This document shows, piece by piece, positions 1 through 10,630 of a stretch of DNA of 60,547 bases. Under the pieces are notes generated by a model, which was not told where the DNA came from, made no database searches, and saw only the letters and a list, made by a program, of their open reading frames with translations. Source of the stretch: an uncultured Clostridium sp. (GTDB taxonomy: Bacteria; Bacillota_I; Bacilli_A; Acholeplasmatales; Anaeroplasmataceae). How positions within the stretch are numbered: position 1 is the stretch's first letter; every line of letters begins with the position of its first letter. Made by a program: the position numbers and the translations under genes. The DNA is taken from contig CAMNHY010000004.1 in the NCBI GenBank assembly GCA_946540005.1, forward strand, positions 1 through 60,547, read 5' to 3'.

Positions 1-502
1 TTGTTTCAAGTTCATCAATATCATTTCCATAATATTCAAAAGCTCTTTGAGCAATTATTTTGCCACCATCTAATTCGCTAGATACATGATGTATAGTTAC
101 ACCATATACTTTGCATCCATAATTAAATGCGTCTCTAATTCCATGTGCCCCTTTAAAAGATGGAAGTAAAGCTGGATGAATATTAATAATCCTATCCTTA
201 TACGCTTCTAATAATACATTAGTAATAATCTTCATATAGCCTGCTAAGACTATTAAATCAATATTTAATTCTTTTAAAATATTTATAATTTCTAATTCAT
301 ATTCTTCTCTACTATTAAATTTTGTAGAGTTTACATACTTATATGGAATACCTAAATTTTTAGCTCTTGTGATTGCGTATGCATTTTTTCTATCAACAAT
401 TAAAATTTTGATTTCACAATTTGAAATTGTTTTATTTTTAATTGCGTTTGATATAGCTTCAAAATTAGTTCCATTACCACTTGCAAATACAGCTATATTC
501 AT
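1..502 (-). CDS. purN: Phosphoribosylglycinamide formyltransferase, C-terminus cut by window edge
   Basis: Transfers a formyl group from 10-formyl-tetrahydrofolate to GAR in the third step of de novo purine synthesis. The start ATG is at 502 and about 167 codons lie in the window. The reading begins MNIAVFASGNGTNFEAI, the glycine-rich PRPP-side loop of the family, and later reads NIHPALLPSFKG with the catalytic Asn and His, followed by a GVTIHHV strand. It is the last pur gene visible. It starts 4 bases after the purM stop, so its ribosome binding site lies in the purM tail. The length seen fits a normal protein of 180-200 residues missing only its C-terminal part. Confidence 0.93.
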   Translation of the reverse strand, partial: MNIAVFASGNGTNFEAISNAIKNKTISNCEIKILIVDRKNAYAITRAKNLGIPYKYVNSTKFNSREEYELEIINILKELNIDLIVLAGYMKIITNVLLEAYKDRIINIHPALLPSFKGAHGIRDAFNYGCKVYGVTIHHVSSELDGGKIIAQRAFEYYGNDIDELET

Positions 503-506
503 AATT

Positions 507-1544
507 CTATTTTATAAGATCAATGTTTACACCAACATTATCTACAACGCTTCCTATAACATATGATTTTCTTCCATAATCAGATAATATTTGTTGGGCT
601 TTTTTAACATCATCTGCAGGAAGTGCTAAGACCATACCAATACCCATATTGTAAATATTAAACATTTCTCTGTGGTTTATATTTCCATATTTTTCTAAAA
701 AATCAAAAATAGGAAGGATTGGCCAAGAACCTTCAATAACATGAATTCCTTGTCCTTCCTTTAAAATACGTGGAATGTTTTCATCAAAACCTCCACCTGT
801 AATATGTGCAACTCCGTGTACATCTAATCTTTTAATTACTTCTAGAACTTCTTTTACATAAATATTTGTAGGAGTTAATAAAACTTCTCCTAATGTCTTA
901 TATGAATCTAATTCATTATATATTTTATGTAAATCAAGTTTTGCATCTTTAATTATTTTTCTAACTAAAGAAAAGCCATTAGAATGCACACCACTTGACT
1001 CAATACCAAGTAATACGTCTCCTACATTAACACGAGTACCATCTATTAATTTTTCTTTAGATACTACACCTGTTGTAAAACCTGCAATATCATATTCACC
1101 ATTTTCATACATACCAGGCATCTCAGCTGTTTCGCCACCAATAAGTGCACAATTAGCTTGCTTACAACCATTAGCAATACCTGATACAATAGCCTCTACT
1201 TTTTCAGGATTAGTTTTTCCTTGAGCAATATAATCTAAGAAAAATAAAGGTTCTGCACCTTGTGCTAAAACATCATTAACACACATCGCTACCGCATCAA
1301 TACCTATAGTATCATGCTTATCCATTTCAAATGCTATTTTAAGTTTAGTACCTACACCATCTGTTCCTGATACTAAAATAGGATCCTTTATATCTAATTT
1401 TGTTAAATCAAACATTCCACCAAATGAGCCAATATTTCCCATTGTTCCAATACGTTCAGTAGATTTAACATGCTTTTTTATTCTTCTTACAACATCATAA
1501 CCGGCTTCTAAACTTACGCCGGCATTTTCATAATCGATTGCCAT
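507..1544 (-). CDS. purM: Phosphoribosylformylglycinamidine cyclo-ligase (AIR synthetase)
   Basis: Closes the imidazole ring of FGAM to give AIR using ATP. The 345-residue length is normal. It opens with [19 protein letters not shown], contains the ATP-binding [13 protein letters not shown] segment near residue 60, and further on [11 protein letters not shown] and [13 protein letters not shown], all hallmarks of the PurM/AIRS fold. A GAGG-type ribosome site lies 6 to 8 bases before the ATG. It sits 12 bases after purF and 4 bases before purN, in one transcription unit with the rest of the pur operon. Nothing is missing or unusual. Confidence 0.97.
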   Translation of the reverse strand: MAIDYENAGVSLEAGYDVVRRIKKHVKSTERIGTMGNIGSFGGMFDLTKLDIKDPILVSGTDGVGTKLKIAFEMDKHDTIGIDAVAMCVNDVLAQGAEPLFFLDYIAQGKTNPEKVEAIVSGIANGCKQANCALIGGETAEMPGMYENGEYDIAGFTTGVVSKEKLIDGTRVNVGDVLLGIESSGVHSNGFSLVRKIIKDAKLDLHKIYNELDSYKTLGEVLLTPTNIYVKEVLEVIKRLDVHGVAHITGGGFDENIPRILKEGQGIHVIEGSWPILPIFDFLEKYGNINHREMFNIYNMGIGMVLALPADDVKKAQQILSDYGRKSYVIGSVVDNVGVNIDLIK

Positions 1545-1556
1545 ATATACCTCTTT

Positions 1557-2966
1557 TTAGAATTTGTGATCTTTATTTGCATCATATATTGATGAATATA
1601 ATTCAGTAGGATATTTTCCTGAGAAACAAGCAGTACAAAGTTCATGTCTTTTTGATATTTCAAATAAAGCTTTCTCAGATAAAAATGCTAATGAATCCGC
1701 TCCTATAATTTTTCTTACTTCTTCAATTGTATGATGTGCTGATACAAGCTCATCATAAGTTGAAATATCAACACCGTAGAAACAAGGAGATATTATTTGT
1801 GGTGAAGCTATTCTTACATGAATTTCTTTAGCTCCTGCTAATCTTAATTGTTTAATAATTCTTTTACTAGTTGTACCTCTTACAATTGAGTCATCTATTA
1901 GTACTACTCTTTTACCACTAACAATAGATCTAACAGGGGATAATTTCATTCTTACAGCTCGCTCTCTCATTTCTTGACTTGGTTCAATAAATGAGCGACC
2001 TACATATTTATTCTTTACAAGTCCCATTTCATATGGAATATGACTTTCTTCAGAATAACCTATTGCAGCACTTAAGCTTGAATCAGGAACTCCTATTACA
2101 ATATCTGCATCTACAGGTGCTTCTTTATATAAATATCTTCCAGATTCTTTTCTAAATGCGTGGACATTCATACCTTCAATATCACTATCAGGTCTTGAAA
2201 AATATATAAATTCCATAGCACACATATGATGATGTTTAAACTTTGAATAGTCATAACTATGTAATCCATCTTTATCTATTACTACAACTTCACCAGGATT
2301 AACATCTCTTACAAAAGTAGCTCCTACAATGTCTAATGCGCAAGTTTCACTAGCTACAATATAACCATCATCTAATTTACCAATTGATAATGGTCTTAGA
2401 CCATATTTATCTCTTGTAGCATATAATTTATCTTTTGTAACAATTAAAAACGCAAAAGCTCCTTCGAGCATATTAAGCGCTCTAATTATTACTTCCAATC
2501 TATCGCTATCTACACTATCTTTCTTAATTAAATGTGCTAATACTTCAGAATCTGATGTAGATTGGAAAATAGAACCTTTATCTTCTAAATATCTTCTTAA
2601 TTCGTTTGAATTAACTAAATTTCCATTATGTGCAAGAGCAAAATCTCCACCATGATGTCTAAATAGGAACGGCTGAACATTTTCTATTCCACCACCACCT
2701 GATGTAGCATATCTAACATGCCCTATTCCCATATTTCCTTTTAATGAACGTATTTTATCTTGATTAAAAATTTCACTAACTAAACCTTCACCTTTAATTC
2801 GTTGTAACATAGAAGAATTAACTGTAACAATACCACAACCCTCTTGGCCTCTATGTTGTAAGGCATGAAGGCCAAAATATATAAGTTCACTAGCGTTATT
2901 TACATTATATACTCCAAATATTCCACATTCCTCATGGAGTCCACGAAACACTTTTGAATCAGTCAT
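1557..2966 (-). CDS. purF: Amidophosphoribosyltransferase
   Basis: Catalyses the committed step of purine synthesis, PRPP plus glutamine to phosphoribosylamine. The 469 residues comprise an N-terminal Ntn glutaminase domain, whose nucleophile should be Cys14 after a short propeptide (MTDSKVFRGLHEEC then GIFG), and a C-terminal phosphoribosyltransferase domain with the PRPP loop VVLIDDSIVRGTTSK. Bacillus-type PurF carries a similar propeptide and an Fe-S cluster; the cysteines near the C-terminus (HELCTACFSG) are consistent with that. It lies 9 bases downstream of purC and 12 bases upstream of purM. Confidence 0.97.
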   Translation of the reverse strand: MTDSKVFRGLHEECGIFGVYNVNNASELIYFGLHALQHRGQEGCGIVTVNSSMLQRIKGEGLVSEIFNQDKIRSLKGNMGIGHVRYATSGGGGIENVQPFLFRHHGGDFALAHNGNLVNSNELRRYLEDKGSIFQSTSDSEVLAHLIKKDSVDSDRLEVIIRALNMLEGAFAFLIVTKDKLYATRDKYGLRPLSIGKLDDGYIVASETCALDIVGATFVRDVNPGEVVVIDKDGLHSYDYSKFKHHHMCAMEFIYFSRPDSDIEGMNVHAFRKESGRYLYKEAPVDADIVIGVPDSSLSAAIGYSEESHIPYEMGLVKNKYVGRSFIEPSQEMRERAVRMKLSPVRSIVSGKRVVLIDDSIVRGTTSKRIIKQLRLAGAKEIHVRIASPQIISPCFYGVDISTYDELVSAHHTIEEVRKIIGADSLAFLSEKALFEISKRHELCTACFSGKYPTELYSSIYDANKDHKF

Positions 2967-2975
2967 AGATTCACC

Positions 2976-3689
2976 TTATCTAATAGTATTTAGTCTTCTT
3001 AAAATTTCCTCATAAGCTTCAATAACTTTACCTAAATCTCTTCTAAATCTATCCTTATCAAGCTTATCATTAGTACTCATATCCCATAATCTGCATGTAT
3101 CAGGTGATATTTCATCAGCTAAGACAATTTCACCATCACATGTCTTACCAAATTCAATCTTAAAATCAACTAAAGTGATGTTAATTGATTTAAAAATCTC
3201 TTTTAAAATTTCATTAATTTTTAATGTATAGTCACGAATAATATTTAATTCATCATAGCTTGCAGCATTAAGTGCTACTGCATGGTCAAAATTAATTAGT
3301 GGATCACCTAATTTATCATTCTTATAACATAATTCAAAAATTGTATTATTTAATTTTTTTCCTTCTTCAATGCCTAATCTTTTAGCCATTGAACCTGCAA
3401 CAATATTTCTAACAATTACTTCAAGAGGAAAAATAGTAACTTTCTTACATAATTGATCTCTATCATTTAATTTTTCTACAAAATGTGTAGGAATTCCTTT
3501 TTCTTTTAGCTTATTAAAAATAATAGTTGTAATTTCATTATTTAAAATACCTTTATCCTTAATTTGAGCTTTCTTAATTCCGTTAAATGCAGTTGCATCA
3601 TCCTTATAATGCATAATAATTAAATTTGGATCCTCACATCTAAATACTTGTTTAGCCTTTCCTTCATAAAGCATTTCTAATTGTTTCAT
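2976..3689 (-). CDS. purC: SAICAR synthetase
   Basis: Joins aspartate to CAIR with ATP. At 237 residues it is the usual bacterial length. It begins with [15 protein letters not shown], the family's ATP-binding N-terminus, and holds [19 protein letters not shown] and [14 protein letters not shown], the substrate-binding segments. An AAGGAGA ribosome site lies before the ATG. It is placed between purL (25 bases upstream) and purF (9 bases downstream). Confidence 0.97.
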   Translation of the reverse strand: MKQLEMLYEGKAKQVFRCEDPNLIIMHYKDDATAFNGIKKAQIKDKGILNNEITTIIFNKLKEKGIPTHFVEKLNDRDQLCKKVTIFPLEVIVRNIVAGSMAKRLGIEEGKKLNNTIFELCYKNDKLGDPLINFDHAVALNAASYDELNIIRDYTLKINEILKEIFKSINITLVDFKIEFGKTCDGEIVLADEISPDTCRLWDMSTNDKLDKDRFRRDLGKVIEAYEEILRRLNTIR

Positions 3690-3714
3690 ATTCTTGTCTC
3701 CTTTTGTTTCTTAA

Positions 3715-6700
3715 TTAGTTTTCTTTTCTAAAATACAATACGGCATTTTTAAATATATTTTGTTCCTTTTGGCCATATATATTTTTAAAATTATATTTTT
3801 CATAACGTTCTGAATGACCCATTTTACCTAAAATAAGACCATCTTCAGATACAATACCTTCTATTGAATAATTACTTCCATTTGGATTATTTGGAGAAGT
3901 AGTTGCGATTGAACCATCTAAATTAGCATATTGGAATGCTACCATACCTTTATCAAATAATTGTTTTGCTAATTTTTCACTACATACAAACTTACCTTCT
4001 CCATGACTTACCGCAATCTTATGTAAATCACCTGATTTAAATCCTTTTAACCATGGTGAATTAGTTGAACATACTCTTGTTGTAACAATTTGAGATACGT
4101 GTCTATTGATATCATTTCTAAATAATGTAGGACTATCTTTTGTTAAAGAATTTAATTTACCATATGGTAATAAACCTGATTTAATTAATGCTTGGAATCC
4201 GTTACATATACCAAGTATTAATCCTTTACGTTTAATCAAGTTTTCAATTGATTCTTTTATTAATTCATTATTTAAAATATTTGCGATAAATTTACCAGAA
4301 CCATCTGGTTCATCTCCTGCAGAGAATCCTCCTGCAAGGAATAAAATATTACATTTATCAATATTTTTCTTCATATCAAGAATTGATTTATATACATCTT
4401 TACTAGTTAAATTTCTAAATACAGATGTCTTTACTTTAGCTCCAGCTGTGACAAACGCTTTTTCTGAATCATAATCGCAATTAGTACCAGGGAAAATAGG
4501 TATATATACTAATGGATGCATAATTTTATCATATGGATATTTAATTTCTTCTTTTACTACTTCTTTTGTATAATTCTTTGAGATACCATCAGATTTAATA
4601 GGGTAAACTTTAGAATAATCATTGAAGTTTGCATCAAATAATTCTTCAAAACTAAATTTAGTTTGATTAATTCTATATGTATTTTCTCTTGTATGTCCTA
4701 ATAATATAGCATTCTTATAATTAAGTAATTTTTTAGATTCAACAATTATAGAACCATATTGCTTATTAATTAAATCTTCATCGCTCTTAATATAAAAACC
4801 AACTTTATTTCCAAATGACATCTTAGCTAAAGCTTCGATAATTCCCCCAAAGCCTACTGCATAAGCTGATACAATATTTTTATCTATAATATTTTGATTA
4901 ATAAAATCAAAATTTTCTGTTAAATCTTTAATGTTAGGCATTAAATTATTTAATGGTTGATGTTTAATTAAATAAATATAATTTCCAGCTTTCTTAAAAT
5001 CAGTTGATATAACATTCTTAGCATCTACCATAGTTATACCAAATGCCATTAACATTGGTGGTACATGTAAATTATCAAATGTACCAGACATAGAGTCTTT
5101 ACCTCCAATTGAAGGTAATTTTAAATCATTTTGAATTTTTATTGCGCCAAGAAGAGACTCAAATGGTTTACCAAAAGCTTCTTTTGAATTCATTTTTTCA
5201 AAATATTCTTGGAAGCTAAATCTTATATTATTATATTTAGCTCCTGCAGCTACAATTTTGCTGACAGCATCAATAACTGCATATTGGCTACCTAAGAATG
5301 GAGATGATTCAGATAAATATGGATCATATCCAAATGCCATAATAGAAGCTGATGTTGTAAATTTATCACCAACAGGTAATTTTTCACAAGAAACTTGAGT
5401 TTCTGATAATTGATATTTACCACCATATGGCATTAATACAGTAGATCTACCTATTGTTGAATCAAACATTTCAACTAAACCTTTTTGGCTTGATACATTT
5501 TTTTCTTTTAATACATTAAGGCAATCTTCCTTAAAGTTTGAAGTATGTTCTCTTTCAAAAAAGTTTTTAAATTCATTTTTTACAACATGGCATTTTGAAT
5601 AATGTTTAGAACCTGCACTATCAATAAAATCCCTTCTTAAATTGACATATAATGTATTGTTGTAATACATCTTTAATCTATTTTCATCAGTAACATCAGC
5701 TATATGAATAACTTCTAAGTTTTCTTCATGGCAATATTTAATAAATTTTTTCATATCATCTTTACTAACTACTACTGCCATTCTTTCTTGTGATTCAGAT
5801 ATAGCTAACTCTGTTGGGTTTAGACCTAAATATTTTACTGGTATTCTATCTAAATAAATTGTTAGTCCATCAGCTAATTCACCAATTGCGACTGATACAC
5901 CACCTGCACCAAAATCATTTGATTTTTTAATTAATTTACAAACTTCTTTTCTTCTAAATAAATGCTCAATTTTTCTTTCTTCAGGCGCATTACCTTTTTG
6001 AACCTCAGATGAACAGTCTTCAATAGAATGAACATTATGATTCTTAGATGAACCTGTAGCTCCTCCTATTCCATCTCTTCCTGTTCTTCCACCAAACATA
6101 AGAACTACATCACCTTTTGAAGGCTTTTCTCTTCTTACATTACTAGCTCTAACTGCACCTACTACAGCACCTACTTCAAGTCTTTTTGCAACATATCCAT
6201 CATGATATAGTTCGTGTACATTAGTAGTGGCAAGTCCTATTTGATTACCATAGCTTGAATAACCTTGTGCAGCCTTTGTAGATATTAAACGTTGTGGAAG
6301 CTTACCACAAATTGTATCCTCCATCTTTTGGTAAATATCACCGCTACCTGTTACACGCATTGCTTGATATACATAACTTCTTCCTGAAAGAGGATCTCTA
6401 ATAGCTCCTCCAAGACATGTAGAGGCTCCACCAAATGGTTCAATTTCAGTAGGATGGTTATGTGTTTCATTTTTAAATTGTAATAACCATTTAACTGTCT
6501 TTGAATTTTCTAATACATTTACATAAATTGAACAGGCATTATTTTCATCAGATTCCTCTAAATCATCAAGATAACCATGTTTCTTTAAATATCTTGCGCT
6601 TATAGTTGCCATATCCATTAAGCAAATCTTTTTATCTTCTCTATTTAAATCTTTTCTCATCTTTAAATACAAATCATATGCTTCATTTAATTCCTTAGAA

Positions 6701-7413
6701 ATAAATGATTCATCGATTGTAATATCTAATAATTCAGTATTAAATGTAGTATGTCTACAGTGATCTGACCAATATGTATCTAATATTCTTAATTCAGTTT
6801 CAAATGGATCTCTATTTTCCTTTTTAAAGTAATCTATTACACATAATAAATCAGCTTTATTCATAGCTAATTTATATTCGCTTATTACTGATTCTAAATC
6901 ATTTTCATCTAAATTTCTAAATCCATTTAAAATTTTAACATTTTTAATTTCAGCTTTATTATTATCTCTTAAGCTCTTTAAATTTTTAATTCTTGATTCT
7001 ACTTTATTTATATAATAATTACTAATTTTATCTAAATCTGCTTGAGATAAATCATCATCAAAAATTAATAATTTAGCTGATTTGATTTTAGCTTTTGTCT
7101 TTGGATTAATAAGTCTTAAACAAGATAAAGCTGAACTAGCTCTTTGATCAAATTGTCCTGGAAGATATTCTACTGCTAAATATTTCTTTCTTTTTAAATC
7201 TAATTCTTCCATTACATTATCAGTAACTATCTCACCAAATACACTATATTTAGCTTTTTCAAGTAAATCTTCCTCAATATTAAATATGTCATAAATATTA
7301 ATAAGTCTTAATGATTTCATTTGCATAAACAAATGATTATTAAAATCATTTAATAATGATTGAGCTTCTACTCTAAAGCCTTCCTTTTTTTCTACATAAA
7401 TACGTTTTTTCAT
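3715..7413 (-). CDS. purL: Phosphoribosylformylglycinamidine synthase, single-chain form
   Basis: Converts FGAR and glutamine to FGAM. At 1232 residues it is the large fused form, not the PurS/PurQ/PurL set of Bacillus; Clostridia and streptococci use a similar clade. The middle holds the paired AIRS-like synthetase halves (FKNETHNHPTEIEPFGGAST near residue 310, and GGKDSMSGTF). The C-terminal glutaminase has PGTNCDYDSEKAF, the nucleophile elbow GICNGFQALIKSG and the catalytic SHGEGKFV. Start context: it lies 2 bases after the purK stop, which suggests translational coupling. Confidence 0.96.
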   Translation of the reverse strand: MKKRIYVEKKEGFRVEAQSLLNDFNNHLFMQMKSLRLINIYDIFNIEEDLLEKAKYSVFGEIVTDNVMEELDLKRKKYLAVEYLPGQFDQRASSALSCLRLINPKTKAKIKSAKLLIFDDDLSQADLDKISNYYINKVESRIKNLKSLRDNNKAEIKNVKILNGFRNLDENDLESVISEYKLAMNKADLLCVIDYFKKENRDPFETELRILDTYWSDHCRHTTFNTELLDITIDESFISKELNEAYDLYLKMRKDLNREDKKICLMDMATISARYLKKHGYLDDLEESDENNACSIYVNVLENSKTVKWLLQFKNETHNHPTEIEPFGGASTCLGGAIRDPLSGRSYVYQAMRVTGSGDIYQKMEDTICGKLPQRLISTKAAQGYSSYGNQIGLATTNVHELYHDGYVAKRLEVGAVVGAVRASNVRREKPSKGDVVLMFGGRTGRDGIGGATGSSKNHNVHSIEDCSSEVQKGNAPEERKIEHLFRRKEVCKLIKKSNDFGAGGVSVAIGELADGLTIYLDRIPVKYLGLNPTELAISESQERMAVVVSKDDMKKFIKYCHEENLEVIHIADVTDENRLKMYYNNTLYVNLRRDFIDSAGSKHYSKCHVVKNEFKNFFEREHTSNFKEDCLNVLKEKNVSSQKGLVEMFDSTIGRSTVLMPYGGKYQLSETQVSCEKLPVGDKFTTSASIMAFGYDPYLSESSPFLGSQYAVIDAVSKIVAAGAKYNNIRFSFQEYFEKMNSKEAFGKPFESLLGAIKIQNDLKLPSIGGKDSMSGTFDNLHVPPMLMAFGITMVDAKNVISTDFKKAGNYIYLIKHQPLNNLMPNIKDLTENFDFINQNIIDKNIVSAYAVGFGGIIEALAKMSFGNKVGFYIKSDEDLINKQYGSIIVESKKLLNYKNAILLGHTRENTYRINQTKFSFEELFDANFNDYSKVYPIKSDGISKNYTKEVVKEEIKYPYDKIMHPLVYIPIFPGTNCDYDSEKAFVTAGAKVKTSVFRNLTSKDVYKSILDMKKNIDKCNILFLAGGFSAGDEPDGSGKFIANILNNELIKESIENLIKRKGLILGICNGFQALIKSGLLPYGKLNSLTKDSPTLFRNDINRHVSQIVTTRVCSTNSPWLKGFKSGDLHKIAVSHGEGKFVCSEKLAKQLFDKGMVAFQYANLDGSIATTSPNNPNGSNYSIEGIVSEDGLILGKMGHSERYEKYNFKNIYGQKEQNIFKNAVLYFRKEN

Positions 7414-7415
7414 TT

Positions 7416-8510
7416 CTATTCCTCAATTTTTAATTTCTTTTTGTAACTTGAAAATAATTCTTCATTCATATTTCTATAGGTAATATGTCCTAATTTTCTA
7501 TTTATTCTTTTTTCTTTTTTATGATACATATGAATATATCCATTAGGTATTTCAAATAATTTATCTAAATTTATTAAATCTTTACCTAATATATTTTTCA
7601 TGAGTGTCTCACTCTTTAGTTTCGGTATTTCAAGTTTTTCTTCTTTTAAAAATTTAATTAATTCTTTGAATTGATTTGTTTGACATCCCTCAATTGTATA
7701 ATGGCCACTATTATGAGGTCTTGGTGCCATTTCATTAAAATAAAATTTATCCCCTTTAACAAAGTATTCAATTGTAAGAATTCCATAATAATTAGCATTA
7801 ATCATAAAATTTATACTTTGTTTAATCATTTCTTCTTCTAATTTTTTATCAATTTTTGCTGGTACTATGCTTAAATCTAGTATTCCATTTTTATGAATAT
7901 TTCTACTAATAGGAAAATGTATAATTTGATCTTTAGATCTAATCATAATAATCGAACATTCAAAATCAAAATCTATTTTTTCTTCTATTATTCCTAAATT
8001 ATTTTCTAAATATGGTTTTACTTTTTCAATATCAGATTCACAATTTAAAATTACTTGTCCATGTCCATCATATCCATCTCTTCTTGTTTTATATATACAA
8101 GGAAAACCAATAATAGAAATAGCTTTTTTTAAATCTAAAATGGATGAGCAATCATAAAATTTACAAGTTTTAAGACCATTTTTTAGCGCATTCATTTTTT
8201 CTCTTAATCTATCTTGTGAATCTAAAAGAGGTTTAATACCTTGCGCAATATTATATTTATCATCTAATTTTGATAGGATTTTACCATCTACATTTTCAAA
8301 TTCATAAGATAATACTTCACTTACTTTAGCTAATTTATCTAAATCAGCTAATTTATTAAAAGATCCTTCAATAAAATAATCACAGACTTTTGAACAAGGA
8401 CAATCTTTTGATGGGTCAAGGACTGCACATGTATACCCTAATTTATGTGCTTCTTCAACCATCATCATTCCTAATTGACCGCCACCAATTATTCCAATAT
8501 TATAATTCAC
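7416..8510 (-). CDS. purK: 5-(carboxyamino)imidazole ribonucleotide synthase
   Basis: ATP-grasp enzyme that carboxylates AIR to N5-CAIR. It opens with [20 protein letters not shown], the PurK signature, and has the ATP-grasp elements [13 protein letters not shown] and [15 protein letters not shown]. The start codon is GTG at 8510, inside the last codons of purE, an 11-base overlap typical of coupled purEK pairs. The protein is 364 residues, the normal length. The presence of both PurE and PurK means the two-step N5-CAIR route is used. Confidence 0.96.
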   Translation of the reverse strand: MNYNIGIIGGGQLGMMMVEEAHKLGYTCAVLDPSKDCPCSKVCDYFIEGSFNKLADLDKLAKVSEVLSYEFENVDGKILSKLDDKYNIAQGIKPLLDSQDRLREKMNALKNGLKTCKFYDCSSILDLKKAISIIGFPCIYKTRRDGYDGHGQVILNCESDIEKVKPYLENNLGIIEEKIDFDFECSIIMIRSKDQIIHFPISRNIHKNGILDLSIVPAKIDKKLEEEMIKQSINFMINANYYGILTIEYFVKGDKFYFNEMAPRPHNSGHYTIEGCQTNQFKELIKFLKEEKLEIPKLKSETLMKNILGKDLINLDKLFEIPNGYIHMYHKKEKRINRKLGHITYRNMNEELFSSYKKKLKIEE

Positions 8511-8970
8511 TTTCTAATACTTCCTTTGTTTGAAAATATCTAAAGTCTTCTAATTTCTTTCTAATTGATTCATCACTTATAGCTAATATTGAAATAGCAT
8601 AAAGCGCAGCATTTTTACTACCATTAATAGCCATAGTACCAACAGGAACTCCTCCTGGCATTTGAACAATTGATAGAAGTGAATCTAATCCATTTAAGGC
8701 CCTAGATTTAACAGGAACTCCTATAACAGGAATAGTTGTGTTTGCTGCAACCATACCCGGTAAATGAGCAGCCCCTCCTGCTCCTGCAATAATAATTTTT
8801 ATTCCCTTATCCTTAGCACTTTTAGAGTATGATTGTAATAATTCTGGTGTTCTATGAGCTGAAACTATTCTTTTCTCATACTCGATACCAAATTCATCAA
8901 GTACATCACACGCATCTTTCATTACTTCATAATCGCTTTTAGATCCCATAATAATTCCGACTTGTATCAT
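8500..8970 (-). CDS. purE: N5-carboxyaminoimidazole ribonucleotide mutase
   Basis: Rearranges N5-CAIR to CAIR. I place the start at the ATG at 8970 ([17 protein letters not shown]), preceded by a perfect GGAGG ribosome site at 8975-8980. An in-frame upstream ATG at 9033 would run through the terminator hairpin and has no ribosome site. The 156 residues carry GSKSD, the SAHRTPE catalytic loop, [11 protein letters not shown] and the substrate loop [12 protein letters not shown]. It is the first gene of the pur operon, immediately behind the riboswitch-controlled terminator. Confidence 0.96.
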   Translation of the reverse strand: MIQVGIIMGSKSDYEVMKDACDVLDEFGIEYEKRIVSAHRTPELLQSYSKSAKDKGIKIIIAGAGGAAHLPGMVAANTTIPVIGVPVKSRALNGLDSLLSIVQMPGGVPVGTMAINGSKNAALYAISILAISDESIRKKLEDFRYFQTKEVLESEL

Positions 8971-8988
8971 ATTTTCCTCCATTGAGTA

Positions 8989-9022
8989 CAAAAAAACAGA
9001 GCTTAGTAAAAAAAGCTCTGTT
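8989..9022 (-). terminator. Intrinsic terminator between purine riboswitch and purE
   Basis: On the minus strand AACAGAGCTT pairs with AAGCTCTGTT (10 bp, 8-base loop) and is followed by a run of eight T. It lies 19 bases before the purE start, so it must be conditional. A nearby AAGCTGT element at about 9050-9056 can pair with part of its 5' arm and is a candidate antiterminator. Confidence 0.9.
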
Positions 9023-9164
9023 TGCGTAGCCAAAAATCATTGTATATAATACAGCTTTGGATATAGATTAAATTTTTTAATACATTATTTCTCATATTTA
9101 CATACCATCCACTATAAAATGAATGATAAGCAACTTTTTAGAAATGAAAAAATCATTTCTAGAA

Positions 9165-9239
9165 ATATCTCATAGTCTCTAAATTTACGGTTTAGAGGTA
9201 GAAACTTGCTTACCACATTTAAGCCATTATACAAGATAT
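9165..9239 (-). promoter_or_regulatory. Guanine-class purine riboswitch of the pur operon
   Basis: The minus strand shows all purine aptamer parts. P1 is ATATCT/AGATAT. P2 is GCTTA/TAAGC with a 7-base loop ending GTGG. J2/3 reads AAGTTTCTACC. P3 has the loop ACCGTAA. J3/1 is GACTATG, whose C (position 74 in the xpt numbering) selects guanine or hypoxanthine over adenine. About 140 nt separate the aptamer from the terminator before purE. The P1 3' arm can alternatively pair with ATATC near 9060-9064, which suggests the usual OFF logic: ligand stabilises P1, frees the terminator and shuts off pur expression. Confidence 0.95.
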
Positions 9240-9322
9240 AGCTATTAAATTATTACAATATTATTCTAACATAATAAATTTATAGTGAGTAGAAATTTTT
9301 TATAGAAAACGGTTTCTAAATG

Positions 9323-9367
9323 AAAAAAATGAGTTTTCATTCTTCTTTTTTAAATATGAAAACTCAT
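9323..9367 (-). terminator. Terminator after the glycosyltransferase pair
   Basis: ATGAGTTTTCAT and ATGAAAACTCAT form a 12 bp stem on the minus strand followed by seven T. It lies 9 bases past the stop at 9376 and separates the glycosyltransferases from the pur leader. Confidence 0.9.
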
Positions 9368-9375
9368 TATTAACT

Positions 9376-10584
9376 TTACTTAATTTGATTTAAAATATCT
9401 AAGGTATACTTAGCTTCCTTAGTTTTACCTTCTTTTAAAACCTTATCAAGTTTATTTATAATATTAACATTATCTAAATCATTATTTTCAATTACAAAAT
9501 ATTTTGCAAAAATCATACCTGCACAATAAATTGAAATAAGACCTTCAGGTTTTTGTTTGTAGTATGTATCAAATAAAACATATAATGCATGATTTAATTG
9601 ATAAACGATATGATTTAAATCTTTATCTAAAAATGATCTAAATTTTAATCCATATTGTTCCTGAACTTTACAAGCTTTGTGGAAAAAAGTATTTTTGAAT
9701 ATATTCATCATTTCAAGATATAAAGAATCTTCAGATATGCCAAAACAATAATAAGCTGCATATTGATAGAATGCATAATCAAATAAACGTTGATACAATA
9801 CATCTTCAATTGATTTAATTGGTATCACTTTTTCTTTAATTTGTCTTTCAAATGATTCTATCTTTGCAGGTAGGCATTCCATTTCTCTATAGAATATACT
9901 TGTATGATTTATCCAAAACTTTGAAGCTTTAATGAAGGAAGTCATTGCAGAATTTCCTTCATTGCTGTTTGAGATAAAATAATGATATAAAACTTTTGAT
10001 GTAGATACTATTTTATTAATTCTTCCTACAATTTGGCAAAAGAATACTTCATCTTCTGCAAATGTTATATCTTCTTCAAAGAAACAACCTTTTAATATTT
10101 CCGCTTTATAAAGCTTATTCCATGGGAATGTAGGCGCAAATGTATGTTGATAGAATTTTAAGAACTCATCATGGTCCTTCATATCATACACATAATCAGT
10201 TAAATGTGTTGTAAAGAATGGATGATTATTGTTGCAGATTGCACACTCACAATCATTTTCTTCCATTAATGAAGTCATTATTTTAAAATAATTTAGGTCT
10301 AAGTCATCATCAGAATCTACAAATTGTATGTAATCTCCGCTAACTTCTTTTAATCCTACATTTCTAGCATGTGAAACACCTTGATTTGGGATATTTATTA
10401 ATTTAATTCTTTTATCATTTTTTTGATAATCTAATACTATATTTTTTGATTGGTCGTCAGAACCATCATTTACAATAATTATTTCTAAATTATCATATGA
10501 TTGGCTCAAAATGCTTTCTAAACAACGTCTAATAGTTTTTTCAGCATTATACATTGGTATAACGATGGAAATTTTTTTGTTCAT
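9376..10584 (-). CDS. Family 2 glycosyltransferase, downstream copy
   Basis: A 402-residue enzyme expected to transfer a sugar from a nucleotide sugar to a cell-surface polymer or lipid; the acceptor is unknown. The N-terminal GT-A domain shows ISIVIPMYNAEKTIRRCLES, IIIVNDGSDDQS and the metal-binding VDSDDDLD near residue 93. The C-terminal 200 residues are helical, lack membrane segments and are shared only with the upstream paralogue. It starts 46 bases after that copy with an AAAGGA ribosome site. No other polysaccharide genes are nearby, so the product cannot be inferred from context. Confidence 0.88.
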   Translation of the reverse strand: MNKKISIVIPMYNAEKTIRRCLESILSQSYDNLEIIIVNDGSDDQSKNIVLDYQKNDKRIKLINIPNQGVSHARNVGLKEVSGDYIQFVDSDDDLDLNYFKIMTSLMEENDCECAICNNNHPFFTTHLTDYVYDMKDHDEFLKFYQHTFAPTFPWNKLYKAEILKGCFFEEDITFAEDEVFFCQIVGRINKIVSTSKVLYHYFISNSNEGNSAMTSFIKASKFWINHTSIFYREMECLPAKIESFERQIKEKVIPIKSIEDVLYQRLFDYAFYQYAAYYCFGISEDSLYLEMMNIFKNTFFHKACKVQEQYGLKFRSFLDKDLNHIVYQLNHALYVLFDTYYKQKPEGLISIYCAGMIFAKYFVIENNDLDNVNIINKLDKVLKEGKTKEAKYTLDILNQIK

Positions 10585-10630
10585 AATAATATGTCCTTTA
10601 TAAGAATTTTCCTATCGCATCTTTCCTCTA

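Noticed and set aside
9137-9166. Hairpin after the pur aptamer read as a terminator
   Set aside because: The stem TAGAAATG/CATTTCTA is followed by AAAAAG, not a T run, so it is not an intrinsic terminator.
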